From assembly GCF_014645735.1 (NCBI RefSeq), contig NZ_BMMH01000002.1, positions 558,001 through 622,000 of the forward strand: DNA of 64,000 nt, written 5' to 3'. This stretch comes from Nocardia jinanensis. Lineage in GTDB: Bacteria > Actinomycetota > Actinomycetes > Mycobacteriales > Mycobacteriaceae. A model generated the notes under the pieces. It was not told the origin of the DNA and searched no databases. It worked only from the letters and a program-made list of their open reading frames with translations. The translations under genes were made by a program, and so were the position numbers. Positions 25,454-34,862 of this stretch are shown here, one piece after another (positions within the stretch are counted from its first letter, which is position 1; the number at the start of each line of letters is the position of its first letter).

Positions 25454-26839
25454 ATGGCTGACTCTCCCAGCGCGGTCGAGCAAGCCGATGCCGTGGTCGT
25501 CGGCGCGCGGTGTGCTGGTTCAGCCACCGCGGCCACCCTGGCGCGCGCGGGCCGCCGGGTCGTCGCACTGGACAGCGCCCGTTTCCCCTCCGACACTCTC
25601 TCCACCCATCTGCTGTGGCCGGCAGGCGTCGCGGAACTGTCCCGGCTGGATGCGCTCGAGGCCGTCACGGAGTTGGGCGCGCCCCGGCTCACCAAGGCCT
25701 ACGCCGCCGGATCCGGGCATGCGATCGCCAGCGAATTCCCGCAGGTCGACGGTATCGACTACACCCTCTGCGTGCGCCGGTCCGGACTCGATCACGCGGT
25801 GCTGCGCACCGCCCGCGCGGCAGGCGCCGATATCCGCGAGAAATGCCGCGTCACCGAGCTCGTCTGGGACGGTGAGCGCTGCACCGGTGTCCGCTATACC
25901 GACTCCGACGGCCGCCCCGCCGAGATCCGCGCGGCCCTCGTGATCGGCGCGGACGGCCGTCGCAGCACCGTCGCGAAACTCGCCGGAGCTCTCGACCCGT
26001 ACGAATCCGAGCCCAGCGGCCGCAATTGCTACTTCGCCTACTGGCGCGACGCGTCCACCGAATGGCGCGATACCGCCGCCCAGTGGCGGGTGGGCACCGA
26101 TCTGGGTACCGCGTTCCCCTGCGACGACGGGCTCCTGCTGAGCCTGGTCCAGCCGCCCGCCGAATCCGGCAAATTACGGCCCGGCGACGCCGAGCGCCGT
26201 TACGCCGCCGCGCTCGACCGGATCCCGCCGTTGCGGGAACGCCTCCGTGGCTGCGAGCAGGTGGGCCGGGTGCGGTCCGCCACCGATATCGTTTCCTACT
26301 TCCGCCGCTCCAGCGGGCCGGGCTGGGCGCTGCCCGGCGACGCCGGTCATTTCAAGGATCCGGTCACCGCGCAGGGCATCCGCGACGCACTGCATTACGG
26401 ACGCCTGCTGGCCGAGGCCGTCGCACCGGTGCTCGACGATCCGGTGCGACTCGACCGCGCCGTCGCCGCGTGGGAACGCCGCCGGGTGCGCGAATGCCGC
26501 GAGATCTACCACTGGACAAACCGGCTCGCCCGCGGCACCGACATGAGCCCACTGGAAGTGGAACTGTACCGGGCCGCGACCGGAGATCTGGACCTCGCCG
26601 CGATCACCACCGGCATCTTCTCCCGCACCCGGCGTCCCGCCGAGCTCTATACCCCGGCCCGCATGGCCCGCCTCACCGCCGGTGCGCTGTGGCACCACCG
26701 CGGCGACCCGAGACCGGTACTCGCCGATCTGGCGCACGAGATCAACGCCACGGCACACGAATTCCACACCTCATGCACCACATTGCGCGGCACTCCGCCC
26801 CCTGTCCCCCCATCCTCCACCGGTACCGCCACCGCTTGA
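25454..26839 (+). CDS. FAD-dependent monooxygenase/geranylgeranyl reductase-like oxidoreductase
   Basis: A 461-residue flavoprotein. The N-terminal FAD motif is AVVVGARCAGSATAATLARAG (read from about residue 13) and the second FAD contact is PGWALPGDAGHFKDPVTAQG with the conserved GD. RKSTVAKL-type DG motif appears as VIGADGRRSTVAKL. Such proteins are class A hydroxylases or reductases of aromatic or isoprenoid substrates. The start at 25454 has GAGG eight bases upstream; ATG 25436 would add six residues. A Tat-targeted FAD oxidoreductase follows after 13 bp, so the two form an operon under the palindrome at 25413. Confidence 0.88.
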   Translation: MADSPSAVEQADAVVVGARCAGSATAATLARAGRRVVALDSARFPSDTLSTHLLWPAGVAELSRLDALEAVTELGAPRLTKAYAAGSGHAIASEFPQVDGIDYTLCVRRSGLDHAVLRTARAAGADIREKCRVTELVWDGERCTGVRYTDSDGRPAEIRAALVIGADGRRSTVAKLAGALDPYESEPSGRNCYFAYWRDASTEWRDTAAQWRVGTDLGTAFPCDDGLLLSLVQPPAESGKLRPGDAERRYAAALDRIPPLRERLRGCEQVGRVRSATDIVSYFRRSSGPGWALPGDAGHFKDPVTAQGIRDALHYGRLLAEAVAPVLDDPVRLDRAVAAWERRRVRECREIYHWTNRLARGTDMSPLEVELYRAATGDLDLAAITTGIFSRTRRPAELYTPARMARLTAGALWHHRGDPRPVLADLAHEINATAHEFHTSCTTLRGTPPPVPPSSTGTATA

Positions 26840-26852
26840 CCAGGAGTACACA

Positions 26853-28652
26853 ATGTCGGATCAGCTGCCGAAGAAGTCAGCCTCGATCGACCGGCGCACC
26901 GCTCTGCGCGGTGCTGTCGCCGGAGCCGCGATCCTCGCGGCCGGATCGGCGGTCAGCGGCGCCGCGACCGCGGCCGCACCCCGCCGCCGGACCCCGGGCC
27001 TACGCACCGGCGGGAAAGAGGTCGCCGTCTTCGGCGGCGGAATGGCCGGGCTCGCCGCCGCACACGAACTCGTCGAACGCGGTTTCCGGGTGACCGTCTA
27101 CGAACCCGCCTTCCTCGGTGGTAAGGCCCGCAGTATGCCGGTCCCCGGCACCGGCGCCGGCGGCCGCGCGGATCTGCCCGGTGAACACGGCTTTCGCTTC
27201 TTTCCCGGCTGCTACCAGAACATTCCCGACACCATGCGCCGGATTCCCTTCCCCGGTAACCCGAACGGGGTCCTCGACAATCTGATCCGCGTGGAGGGAA
27301 CGGTAGCGGGATTCCGCGACAAACCGCCGATCTTCGCCCCGGTGGAGGTGGGCGCGCTCGATCAGCTCACTCCCGAGCGCCTGCAGAACAGCATTATCGG
27401 CGCATTCGGTTTCATCCCGGAACTGCCGCCGCACGAATTGGCCTTCTTCGCCAAACAGATGCTGATGTGGTTCACCTCCAGTCCCGAACGCCGTTTCGGG
27501 CAATGGGAATACCTCACCTGGGAGCAGATCATGCGCGCCGACGGGAAATCCCCGGCCTATCGCGCATATCTGGTCAACGCGCTCACCCGCATCACCGTCG
27601 CGGCGAAACCCCATCTCAGTTCGGCGCGCACCATCGGGACCATCGGCGAGGCACTGGTGCTCGCGGGCACCGGGCTCGTTCCCGAATTCTCCGGCGGGGT
27701 CGACCGGATCCTGAACCGCCCGACCAATACGGCCTGGATCGACCCGTGGGTGGCCTATCTGCGCTCGCGCGGTGTGCAGTTCGTGATGGGCCAGCGCGCG
27801 AGCCGGCTGCACCACGCGAACGGCAGGATCGAATCGGTGACCGTCACCGACGGCGGCATCGCGACATCGGTGATCGCCGACCACTACGTCTGCGCCATGC
27901 CGGTCGACAAGACCGTACCGCTGCTCGACGACCAGATCCTCTCCGCCGATCCGCATCTGGCCGGAATGCGCGAACTACTCACCGACTGGATGGTGGGTAT
28001 CCAGTTCTATCTGCGCCGCCCGACAGAGATTCCGGAGGGTCATATCGCCGCGCTGGGATCACCGTGGGCGCTCACCGCATTGCGTCAGGCACCCATGTGG
28101 GTGGGTGATTTCCCCGCGCAGTACGGCGATGGTTCCGCCGCGGAATGTCTCTCGGTGGATATCTCCGATTGGGACACTCCGGGAATTCTCCATCACCGCC
28201 CCGCCAAACAGTGCAGTGCCCAGGAAATCGCGAGTGAGGTGTGGGCGCAGTTGAAGATGTGGCTGAACACCGGCACCGGGTGGTTACGCGACGAGGATAT
28301 CCATTCCTGGCACCTCGATCCCGGAGTCAGCTGGTCCGGCGGCACCGCCCACAACGAGACCCCGTTACTGGTCAACACCGTCGGTTCCTACGATCATCGG
28401 CCGACCGCGCACTGCGCTGTGCCGAATCTCTTCTTCGGCGGAGATCATGTGCGCAGCAATATCGATCTCGCGACCATGGAGAGCGCCAACGAATCCGGTC
28501 GGTCGGCGGCCAATGCGATCATCGACGCCGCGGACGATCCGGCAGCGCACGCACCGGTGTTCCCGCTGGTCGCGCTGCCCGCTTTCGAGCCCGCGAAGCG
28601 GCTCGACGCGGATCGGTTCCGGGCCGGGCTCCCCCACATCCTGGATGTGTAG
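26853..28652 (+). CDS. Tat-exported FAD oxidoreductase, phytoene desaturase/hydroxysqualene dehydroxylase-like
   Basis: A 599-residue protein. The N-terminus has a twin-arginine signal (SIDRRTALRG then a hydrophobic Ala/Gly stretch and TAAAP), so the folded flavoprotein should be exported or membrane-held. The FAD motif is AVFGGGMAGLAAAHELVERG, followed by YEPAFLGGKARS, typical of amine-oxidase/phytoene-desaturase-type enzymes. FGGDHVRSNIDLATMESANE near the C-terminus is the second FAD contact. Similar proteins are annotated as hydroxysqualene dehydroxylases. Export of such an enzyme is unusual. It lies 13 bp after the first FAD gene, with AGGAG as ribosome-binding site. Confidence 0.88.
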   Translation: MSDQLPKKSASIDRRTALRGAVAGAAILAAGSAVSGAATAAAPRRRTPGLRTGGKEVAVFGGGMAGLAAAHELVERGFRVTVYEPAFLGGKARSMPVPGTGAGGRADLPGEHGFRFFPGCYQNIPDTMRRIPFPGNPNGVLDNLIRVEGTVAGFRDKPPIFAPVEVGALDQLTPERLQNSIIGAFGFIPELPPHELAFFAKQMLMWFTSSPERRFGQWEYLTWEQIMRADGKSPAYRAYLVNALTRITVAAKPHLSSARTIGTIGEALVLAGTGLVPEFSGGVDRILNRPTNTAWIDPWVAYLRSRGVQFVMGQRASRLHHANGRIESVTVTDGGIATSVIADHYVCAMPVDKTVPLLDDQILSADPHLAGMRELLTDWMVGIQFYLRRPTEIPEGHIAALGSPWALTALRQAPMWVGDFPAQYGDGSAAECLSVDISDWDTPGILHHRPAKQCSAQEIASEVWAQLKMWLNTGTGWLRDEDIHSWHLDPGVSWSGGTAHNETPLLVNTVGSYDHRPTAHCAVPNLFFGGDHVRSNIDLATMESANESGRSAANAIIDAADDPAAHAPVFPLVALPAFEPAKRLDADRFRAGLPHILDV

Positions 28653-28901
28653 CGGCACGCCGTACGCGACACGGCGGCGTCCCGTCGCATACGGCCGCGA
28701 TCGCGCGAGGGAATACGGCCGCACCACCGGACTCACACGACCGGTCGAACAGTTACGCGGTGAACCGGAATTCAGCGTAACGGCAATTCCCGGAAAGTAT
28801 TGTCCGCCCGATCTTGTTCCGTGAGAATGGGTTCCGAGCCGAGATCCGGCTTCTTGGGGACCGCCGGCGCTGCCGCGCCGGCAGAACAAGTGGGGAACAC
28901 C

Positions 28902-29453
28902 ATGAGAATCAAGCAACTCGCCGCGACCGCGCTGATCTCGATCGGCGCCCTCGGCGTCGCCGCGGGCACGGCGCAGGCGCAGCCCGTCGCCACCGAGGTC
29001 GCCGTGCGCGGAGCCGAGCAGGGGGTCGGCTATGTCGTGGCGCCGAACGAGGCGGGAACCGCGATCGTCACGACCCTCGACGCCGGAAGTTTCGCGCTCA
29101 CCGCCGACGGCGCGGCGGTCGCCCTGTCCGATCCGTCCGGCCGCGTGGTCACCACACTGCCACTCGGGGTCGCGGCCGCCGGGCAGACCGCACCGCTGGC
29201 CTCCGCGATCTCCGCCGACGGTCGTACCCTCACCTTGACACCGGACGCGGCCACCCCGGCCGGACAGCATGTGGCCCAGCTCGTGGCCGATCCGGGCACC
29301 GAGTCACGCAAACTGCACAATGCCGGAATCGGCGCGCTGATCGGCGGCGGTATCGGTGCCGTGCTCGGCTTCTTCCTGGGCGGCGTGGGCGCGCTGATCA
29401 CCATTCCGATCGGCGCCGGCGTCGGCGCGCTCATCGGCTACTCCACCCCGTGA
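28902..29453 (+). CDS. secreted protein with C-terminal glycine-zipper helices
   Basis: A 183-residue protein with a Sec signal peptide (MRIKQLAATALISIGALGVA, cut near AQAQP). The mature N-terminal part is a small beta-rich domain (VGYVVAPNEAGTAIVTTLDA). The last ~40 residues are a hydrophobic, glycine-repeat segment (IGALIGGGIGAVLGFFLGGV and following) like glycine-zipper/membrane-inserting domains of mycobacterial and nocardial envelope proteins. Related proteins are called hypothetical. GTGGGGAACACC precedes the ATG. It is a single gene with no functional neighbour. Confidence 0.85.
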   Translation: MRIKQLAATALISIGALGVAAGTAQAQPVATEVAVRGAEQGVGYVVAPNEAGTAIVTTLDAGSFALTADGAAVALSDPSGRVVTTLPLGVAAAGQTAPLASAISADGRTLTLTPDAATPAGQHVAQLVADPGTESRKLHNAGIGALIGGGIGAVLGFFLGGVGALITIPIGAGVGALIGYSTP

Positions 29454-29643
29454 CCGACGAACTCGGCTGCGGCCCACCGCGACAGGTGGGCCGGGCCGGG
29501 TTCGCCCTACCGCCGGTACACCGAACCTGTTGCGGCGGAACGGATATTTCTCGTACGGCCCCGGCCCCGACAGGCGTCGACGGGCCGTTTTCTGTCGGAC
29601 CCCCCACGTAGAATCATGCAGGTAGGACACAGTCGGAGGGGTT

Positions 29644-29709
29644 ATGGGCGGTCGGCGAACCGGCCGCGTGACACACCCTTCCGGCGCTTCGGAACCGGGG
29701 GTTCTGTGA
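29644..29709 (+). CDS. 21-codon upstream ORF, translationally coupled
   Basis: ATG 29644 follows CGGAGGGGTT, the best ribosome-binding sequence in this gap although spacing is short. The peptide begins MGGRRTGRVTHPSG and ends at TGA 29707-29709, which overlaps the ATG of the following gene (TGATG). This arrangement is typical of translational coupling. No codon bias for a specific amino acid is seen. Alternatively it is a chance frame and the main gene starts at an earlier in-frame ATG (29616). Confidence 0.35.
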   Translation: MGGRRTGRVTHPSGASEPGVL

Positions 29710-30692
29710 TGAGTGAAATCGGACAGGAACGACTGCTGCCGCCGCGTCAGCACGGGACGTCGTGGCGCGAATCCGAATATCGGGCCATCGCCGCCGAACT
29801 GCGAGCGGGTAAGGGATTGCCCGAGATCGCCGCGGAACTCGGCCGCACCCCGTCGGCCGTACAGGCGGCATTGCGGAATTTCGTTCCGCCGGAGGAGAAA
29901 GTGCGCGCAGGCGATCGCGCAGGCTGGATCCGGGACCGGATGGCGGCCGAACCCGGATGGGACTGGTGGTCGGTGGTGGTGGACCATCACCGACACGGTC
30001 CCTCCGCGCTCTGGCTCACCGAACACGAGCACCTCGCCCGTGGTGCGTGGCGGGATCGCACACCCATGCCGGTACTCGCCCAGCGACTCGATACCGCGGA
30101 AATAGAGGTGGCCGGGTTCCTGCGCGCCCTCGGGCTGGCGGAGAACCTGGCCGAGGTCGCTGATCGGCTCGGCGCCACCCCGGGCCACGCGCTGGCCAAG
30201 CGGGTGAACGCGGCGCGCGATCAGGAGCAGTCGGCGAACTGGATCCTGGTGGTCGACGGTGCCGCCGGCACCGTGAAACCGCGTAGTGCACCGGTACGCC
30301 GGCATGTTTCGGTACACGAGAGCCGGGCCGCCGCCGAAGCGGACCGGGATCGGGTCCTGCGCTGGCATCGCCGGTCCGCTGGAGACAGTTCCACACCCGT
30401 CTGGTGGACGATCGCCCAGCGCGGGGTCGGTGATATCGCCGGCCGGACCTACTGTGGCGTATTCACGCCGCGCCTGGTCGACAGCGGAGTCCGCGCCGAC
30501 GCGCTGGAGGTCGGCGATCGCATCCTGATCGCGGGGTCGGACGGCAATCCGCAGGAGGCACTGGTGGAATCGGTGGCGCAGCGGGGCGAAGTGGTGGTCG
30601 CCGATCTGGGACCGGTGGGCGATTCCCGGGTGCACCAGGTGATCGAGTTCGATGCCGGGGAACGGGTCGAGGTGCTCACCGCGCAGGAGTGA
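29709..30692 (+). CDS. conserved hypothetical with N-terminal HTH
   Basis: A 327-residue protein. Residues ~15-55 (SEYRAIAAELRAGKGLPEIA, ELGRTPSAVQAALRNF) form a helix-turn-helix like those in SANT/sigma-type DNA-binding proteins. A middle helical region with a second repeat-like LDTAEIEVAGFLRALGLAEN follows, and the C-terminal part (VGDRILIAGSDGNPQEALVE) is beta-rich. I do not recognise the family; it is probably a DNA-binding or nucleoid-type factor. The start follows GGGGG and a coupled small ORF. Its 3' end overlaps the convergent MFS gene by 17 bp. Confidence 0.75.
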   Translation: MSEIGQERLLPPRQHGTSWRESEYRAIAAELRAGKGLPEIAAELGRTPSAVQAALRNFVPPEEKVRAGDRAGWIRDRMAAEPGWDWWSVVVDHHRHGPSALWLTEHEHLARGAWRDRTPMPVLAQRLDTAEIEVAGFLRALGLAENLAEVADRLGATPGHALAKRVNAARDQEQSANWILVVDGAAGTVKPRSAPVRRHVSVHESRAAAEADRDRVLRWHRRSAGDSSTPVWWTIAQRGVGDIAGRTYCGVFTPRLVDSGVRADALEVGDRILIAGSDGNPQEALVESVAQRGEVVVADLGPVGDSRVHQVIEFDAGERVEVLTAQE

Positions 30693-32115
30693 CTGCCTGC
30701 CGGTGGCCGGATTCCCCACGGCCACCGGGCATGAAGGCGGCGGCGATCACGATGGCCACGGCCATCGCGGCCACCGCCACGAACACCAGATGCACCCCCT
30801 CGGCCAGCGCCGCGGGCGAGGGGGTGCCGGTATCGCCCACCCGCGAATTCACCAGCGCACCGAATACGGCCACTCCCACCGCGCTGCCGATGGACCGCGC
30901 GAACATGTTCGCCGAGGTGACCACGCCGCGTTCGCCCCAGGTGGCGCTGGTCTGCGCCGCGATCAGGGTCGGACTGGCGACCAGGCCCAAACCGAGTCCG
31001 ATGACGAAACAGGTGGCCGCGACCTGCGCGATACTCGACCCGGGACCGATGAACAGCGTGCCCGCCGCGCCGATCACCGCCGTAACACCGCCGATCAAGG
31101 CGGTACGCCGGAAGCCGATCCGCAGATACACCCGGCCGGACTGGGATGCCGAGACCGGCCAGCCGAGGGTCAGCGCACCGACGGTCAGCCCGCCGATCAC
31201 CGCCCCGGCACCCAGTACTCCCTGGGTGAAGGTCGGGACATAGGAGGTGAGACCGAGCAGCAGCGCGCCCACCAGCGCGGAGATCGCCGAACTGGCGACC
31301 ACGACGCGCCGGGTGAACAGCCACAGCGGCAGCACCGGATCGGCCGCTCGGCGTTCCACGAGGACGAACGCCACCAGCACGGCCGCACCACCGGCGAAGA
31401 TGCCGATACTGACCGGTGCGTCCCACGCCCAGGCGCGACCACCCTCGAGCAAGCCGAGAATGATCGCACCCGCACCCGAGGTCAGCAGCATCGCGCCCGT
31501 GTAGTCCACCCGCCGACGCTCGCGTGCGGGGGATTCGGTGTAGTGGCGCAGCAACATCCACCCCGCCCACGCCGACAGCGGCAGATTGACGAGGAAGATC
31601 CATCGCCAGCCGATATATTCGGCGAATACCCCACCCAGCAGAGGTCCGAGCACCGAAGAGAAGGCCCAGACACCGGCGAGATAACCCTGCACCTTCGCGC
31701 GTTCGGCCAGGGTGTAAAGGTCACCGGCGATGGTCATGGTCATCGGCTGGACGGCGCCCGCGCCGATACCCTGTACGGCCCGGAACACGATCAGCCACAG
31801 CATGCTGCCCGCGAGCCCGCACAGCAGCGAGCCGAGGGCGAACACCGCGATACCGAACAGGATCACCGGTTTACGGCCCACCGTATCGGCGATCTTGCCG
31901 TATACCGGCACGGTCACGGCCTGAGCGAGCAGATAGATGGAGAACAGCCAGGGGAACTGGGCGAAACCGCCCAGACTTTCGGTGATGGTCAGGACCGCGG
32001 TCGCGATGATCGTGGAATCCAGTGCGATCAGCCCGGTGCCCAGCATGAGCGACCACAGGATCGCGCCACGTTCGGAGCGGAGCCCCACATCGGTTCGCAC
32101 CGTCTCCGCCACCAC
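30676..32115 (-). CDS. MFS drug:proton antiporter, DHA2 family (14 TM)
   Basis: A 479-residue exporter with about 14 transmembrane helices. Motif A is YGKIADTVGRKP, motif B includes LIVFRAVQGIGAGAVQP and motif C is GVWAFSSVLGPLLGGVFAEY, the marks of drug exporters. It probably expels a hydrophobic antimicrobial or metabolite. The start is GTG (32115 or 32112), preceded by GGAGAAGAGGTGCGGCA as ribosome-binding site; a 13-residue longer version exists. No regulator is adjacent on its side. Convergent with the HTH gene. Confidence 0.92.
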   Translation of the reverse strand: MVAETVRTDVGLRSERGAILWSLMLGTGLIALDSTIIATAVLTITESLGGFAQFPWLFSIYLLAQAVTVPVYGKIADTVGRKPVILFGIAVFALGSLLCGLAGSMLWLIVFRAVQGIGAGAVQPMTMTIAGDLYTLAERAKVQGYLAGVWAFSSVLGPLLGGVFAEYIGWRWIFLVNLPLSAWAGWMLLRHYTESPARERRRVDYTGAMLLTSGAGAIILGLLEGGRAWAWDAPVSIGIFAGGAAVLVAFVLVERRAADPVLPLWLFTRRVVVASSAISALVGALLLGLTSYVPTFTQGVLGAGAVIGGLTVGALTLGWPVSASQSGRVYLRIGFRRTALIGGVTAVIGAAGTLFIGPGSSIAQVAATCFVIGLGLGLVASPTLIAAQTSATWGERGVVTSANMFARSIGSAVGVAVFGALVNSRVGDTGTPSPAALAEGVHLVFVAVAAMAVAIVIAAAFMPGGRGESGHRQAVTPAR

Positions 32116-32348
32116 TGCCGCACCTCTTCTCCTCCGGACCGGAAGGATCAACACGATCGCCGGGCCACCGTATTCCCCTCATCGCCGCACCCGTCTCCGA
32201 ACCGGCAAGCCCGTAGAGCACCGCCGGCTCCGGCCCGCCGAGGAATACCGGCCCCTCGCAGCCGGGAATGGGACGAGTTCGACGACCACTTCGACAGACG
32301 CAAGGTCGAATTCGGCTCATGCGGACGCCCCTACGGTACTGGCTACGA

Positions 32349-34193
32349 TCACGCCGTAGTGACCACCGGGTCGTAGCGGTCCAGCCACATGACCAGGTCC
32401 AGGAACTGCTCGAGGCCGATCCGCTCGGGCAGATCGATGCCGTCGGCCGGGCGGCGGGCCAGCTCGGATACCGCGTCGGCGTCGACCAGTTCGAATACCC
32501 GATGACCGCGGCGGTCACCGAGCACCTGCGCCGTCTGCTTTTGCAGCGCGATCAGATACACGCTGTCCGACGCCAGTGGATAGTGCGACTTCTTGCGCTC
32601 CACCACGGACCGCGGCAGCAGCTCGGCAGTGGCACCGCGCAACAGGCTCTTCTCGCGCCCGTCGTAGGCGCGCATCGTCCATGGCACGTTGTAGACGTAC
32701 TCGATCAGCCGGTGATCGCACAAAGGCACTCGCACCTCGAGGCTCGCCGCCATGCTCAGCCGGTCCTTGCGGTCGAGCATCGCCCGTAGGAAACGGGTGA
32801 GATGCAGATACGACAGCTGCCGAGCTCTGGCCTCGAGTTCGCTGTCGCCGGCCGCGGACTCGACCGGCCCGACGGCCTCCCGGTACTTGTCCTGCACATA
32901 GGTGTCGAGGTCGAGTTCGCGCACCAGCTCCGGCCGCAGCAGCCCGGTCCGCCGCGTCATTTCCTTCGGCATCGCCGCCATCCAAGGAAAAGTGGCGGCA
33001 TCGCGCAGCGCCGGCTCGTGAAACCAGCGGTATCCGGCGAAGATCTCATCGGCCGATTCCCCCGACAGCGCGACTGTGGAATGCTCGCGCACCGCCCGCG
33101 ACAGCAGATACAGCGAGGCATCGGAGTCGCCGAATCCGTACGGCAGGTCCCGCGCGGCGACAACGGCGGCGCGCACCTCGGGGTCGGCCAGCGCGGCGGG
33201 CCCGAGGACGACACTGCTGTGCCGCGCTCCAACGTGGTCGGCCACCTGCCGAGCGAACGGGGAATCGAGCGTCGCACGCCATTCGTCGGCAACGAAAGTG
33301 CGCTCCTGGTAGGCGAAGTCGACGGTGAACGTCCGCACCGATTCGCTCTCCTCACGCAACCGGGCCGCGGCCAGCGCGGTGATCGCCGAGGAGTCCAGCC
33401 CGCCGGACAGCAGTGTGCACAACGGCACATCGGCAACCAGTTGCCGCGCAACGCTGTCCTGCAACAGTCCTCGCACCGTACCGATCGTGGCTTGCAGGTC
33501 ATCGGTGTGCTCGGCCCTCGTCAGCTCCCAGTAGCGGTGCCGGCGTATACCCTCCCGGCTCACCGTCACTACCGTGCCCGGGGCGACCTGCTCCATCTCG
33601 TCCCATACCGCGCTCCGCGGGTCGGCGATCATTGTGAACAGTTCCCGCATCCCGTCCAGCCCGAGCGCCGGGCGAGCCAGAGAATTGGCAAGGATCGCTT
33701 TGGGTTCCGAGCCGAACAGCACCCCGTCGGCCGTCGGCCACAGATACAGCGGTTTGATGCCGAGCCGGTCCCGGATCAACACCAGCCGCTGGTCCCGGAC
33801 GTCCCACAACGCGAACGCGTACATACCCGACAACCGCTCGGCGACAGCTTCGCCCCATTCCAGGTAGCCGCGTAGCACGACCTCGGTGTCCGAGCGGCTC
33901 CGGAAGCGGTGCCCGCGCGCGACCAGTTCGGAACGCAGTTCGGTGAAGTTGTAGACCTCCCCCGAATACACCAGCGCCACAGTGCCGTTCGGGGTCTCTG
34001 TGGTCATCGGCTGACCACCGCCGCCGATGTCGATGACGGCCAGGCGGCGGTGCCCGAGGGCGGCGGGCCCCTCGATCCACACACCTCCGGCGTCGGGGCC
34101 ACGCTCGGCCATCGTCGCGGTCATCGCCTCGACGGTGTCGCGCTCGCGGGCCAGGTTTCGGTCGAAGGATACCCATCCGGTGATTCCACACAT
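32349..34193 (-). CDS. asnB: asparagine synthetase-like class II glutamine amidotransferase
   Basis: A 614-residue AsnB-type enzyme that converts aspartate to asparagine with glutamine as nitrogen donor. Cys2 (MCGITGW) is the glutaminase nucleophile, so the short N-terminus at 34193 is correct. The glutaminase domain runs to ~220 with RGPDAGG and SRSDTEV. The synthetase domain has the ATP pyrophosphate loop LLSGGLDSSAI. Paralogues often amidate carboxylates in natural-product pathways. It is divergent from a TetR gene across an AT-rich gap with inverted repeats, so its expression is probably repressed by that TetR, which is unusual for a housekeeping asnB and suggests a specialised role. Confidence 0.9.
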   Translation of the reverse strand: MCGITGWVSFDRNLARERDTVEAMTATMAERGPDAGGVWIEGPAALGHRRLAVIDIGGGGQPMTTETPNGTVALVYSGEVYNFTELRSELVARGHRFRSRSDTEVVLRGYLEWGEAVAERLSGMYAFALWDVRDQRLVLIRDRLGIKPLYLWPTADGVLFGSEPKAILANSLARPALGLDGMRELFTMIADPRSAVWDEMEQVAPGTVVTVSREGIRRHRYWELTRAEHTDDLQATIGTVRGLLQDSVARQLVADVPLCTLLSGGLDSSAITALAAARLREESESVRTFTVDFAYQERTFVADEWRATLDSPFARQVADHVGARHSSVVLGPAALADPEVRAAVVAARDLPYGFGDSDASLYLLSRAVREHSTVALSGESADEIFAGYRWFHEPALRDAATFPWMAAMPKEMTRRTGLLRPELVRELDLDTYVQDKYREAVGPVESAAGDSELEARARQLSYLHLTRFLRAMLDRKDRLSMAASLEVRVPLCDHRLIEYVYNVPWTMRAYDGREKSLLRGATAELLPRSVVERKKSHYPLASDSVYLIALQKQTAQVLGDRRGHRVFELVDADAVSELARRPADGIDLPERIGLEQFLDLVMWLDRYDPVVTTA

Positions 34194-34203
34194 AACCCCC
34201 ATA

Positions 34204-34244
34204 TTTACAGTGACTACAAACTTAGTGCAACTATAATTTTGTAG
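34204..34244. promoter_or_regulatory. AT-rich divergent promoter/operator between asnB-like and TetR genes
   Basis: A perfect TATAAT (34232-34237) is the likely -10 of the rightward TetR gene. CTACAAA (34214-34220) and TTTGTAG (34238-34244) form an inverted repeat with a 17-bp spacer around it. On the leftward strand TTGCAC and TAAATA with 17 bp spacing could drive the asnB-like gene. The stretch is markedly AT-richer than its surroundings. Confidence 0.6.
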
Positions 34245-34265
34245 CAGCTGTAGTAGAGTGCAGTC

Positions 34266-34862
34266 ATGGGTGACACCGAGGTCGGACTGCGGGAACTGAA
34301 GAAGGAACGCACCCGGCGGGCACTGCTGCGCGCGGCCTACCGGCTGTTCGAGGAGAAGGGCTACGACCAGACGACGACTACCGAAATCGCCCGCGCCGCA
34401 GAGGTTTCCTCGGGTACGTTCTTCAACTACTTCGCCACCAAGGAGGAACTGGTCCTCGGCGACCGGTCCGCCATCATCGAGGCCGGACTACGCGTATTGC
34501 GACGGCGCGACCCCGGCGAGGTCCCGGCGGATCTCGTGGCGCGCGCGTTCGATGCGATGCTGGCTACCGAGCAAGGCGACGATCCCGGCGACGAGGTCGG
34601 GCAGTCCCGCGCCCGCCTGCTGTTCACCGTGCCCGCCCTCTACGGGGCCGTTCTGCAGCGCACCTTCGCCAGCCAGGAACGAATGGCGGAGGCGCTGCGG
34701 GCGAGCTTCCCGGGAGAACTGGACGATCTGCAGGCGGCCACGATCGTCGGCGCATTCGTGGGCGCGGGCATGGCCGCGGTGCGCGCCGCGGCCGATCGCG
34801 ACAAACCGCTGACACCCGCATTGATGTCGGCAATTCACCTGGTGGCAGCTAACTTTCGCTGA
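34266..34862 (+). CDS. TetR family transcriptional regulator
   Basis: A 198-residue TetR protein. The helix-turn-helix is YDQTTTTEIARAAEVSSGTF then FNYFATKEELV. The 5' end starts at ATG 34266, 28 bases after the TATAAT box, without a clear ribosome-binding site. The C-terminal domain has the LFTVPALYGAVLQRTFASQE pattern of small-ligand binders. Divergent from the asnB-like gene and likely to control it. The ligand is unknown. Confidence 0.9.
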   Translation: MGDTEVGLRELKKERTRRALLRAAYRLFEEKGYDQTTTTEIARAAEVSSGTFFNYFATKEELVLGDRSAIIEAGLRVLRRRDPGEVPADLVARAFDAMLATEQGDDPGDEVGQSRARLLFTVPALYGAVLQRTFASQERMAEALRASFPGELDDLQAATIVGAFVGAGMAAVRAAADRDKPLTPALMSAIHLVAANFR

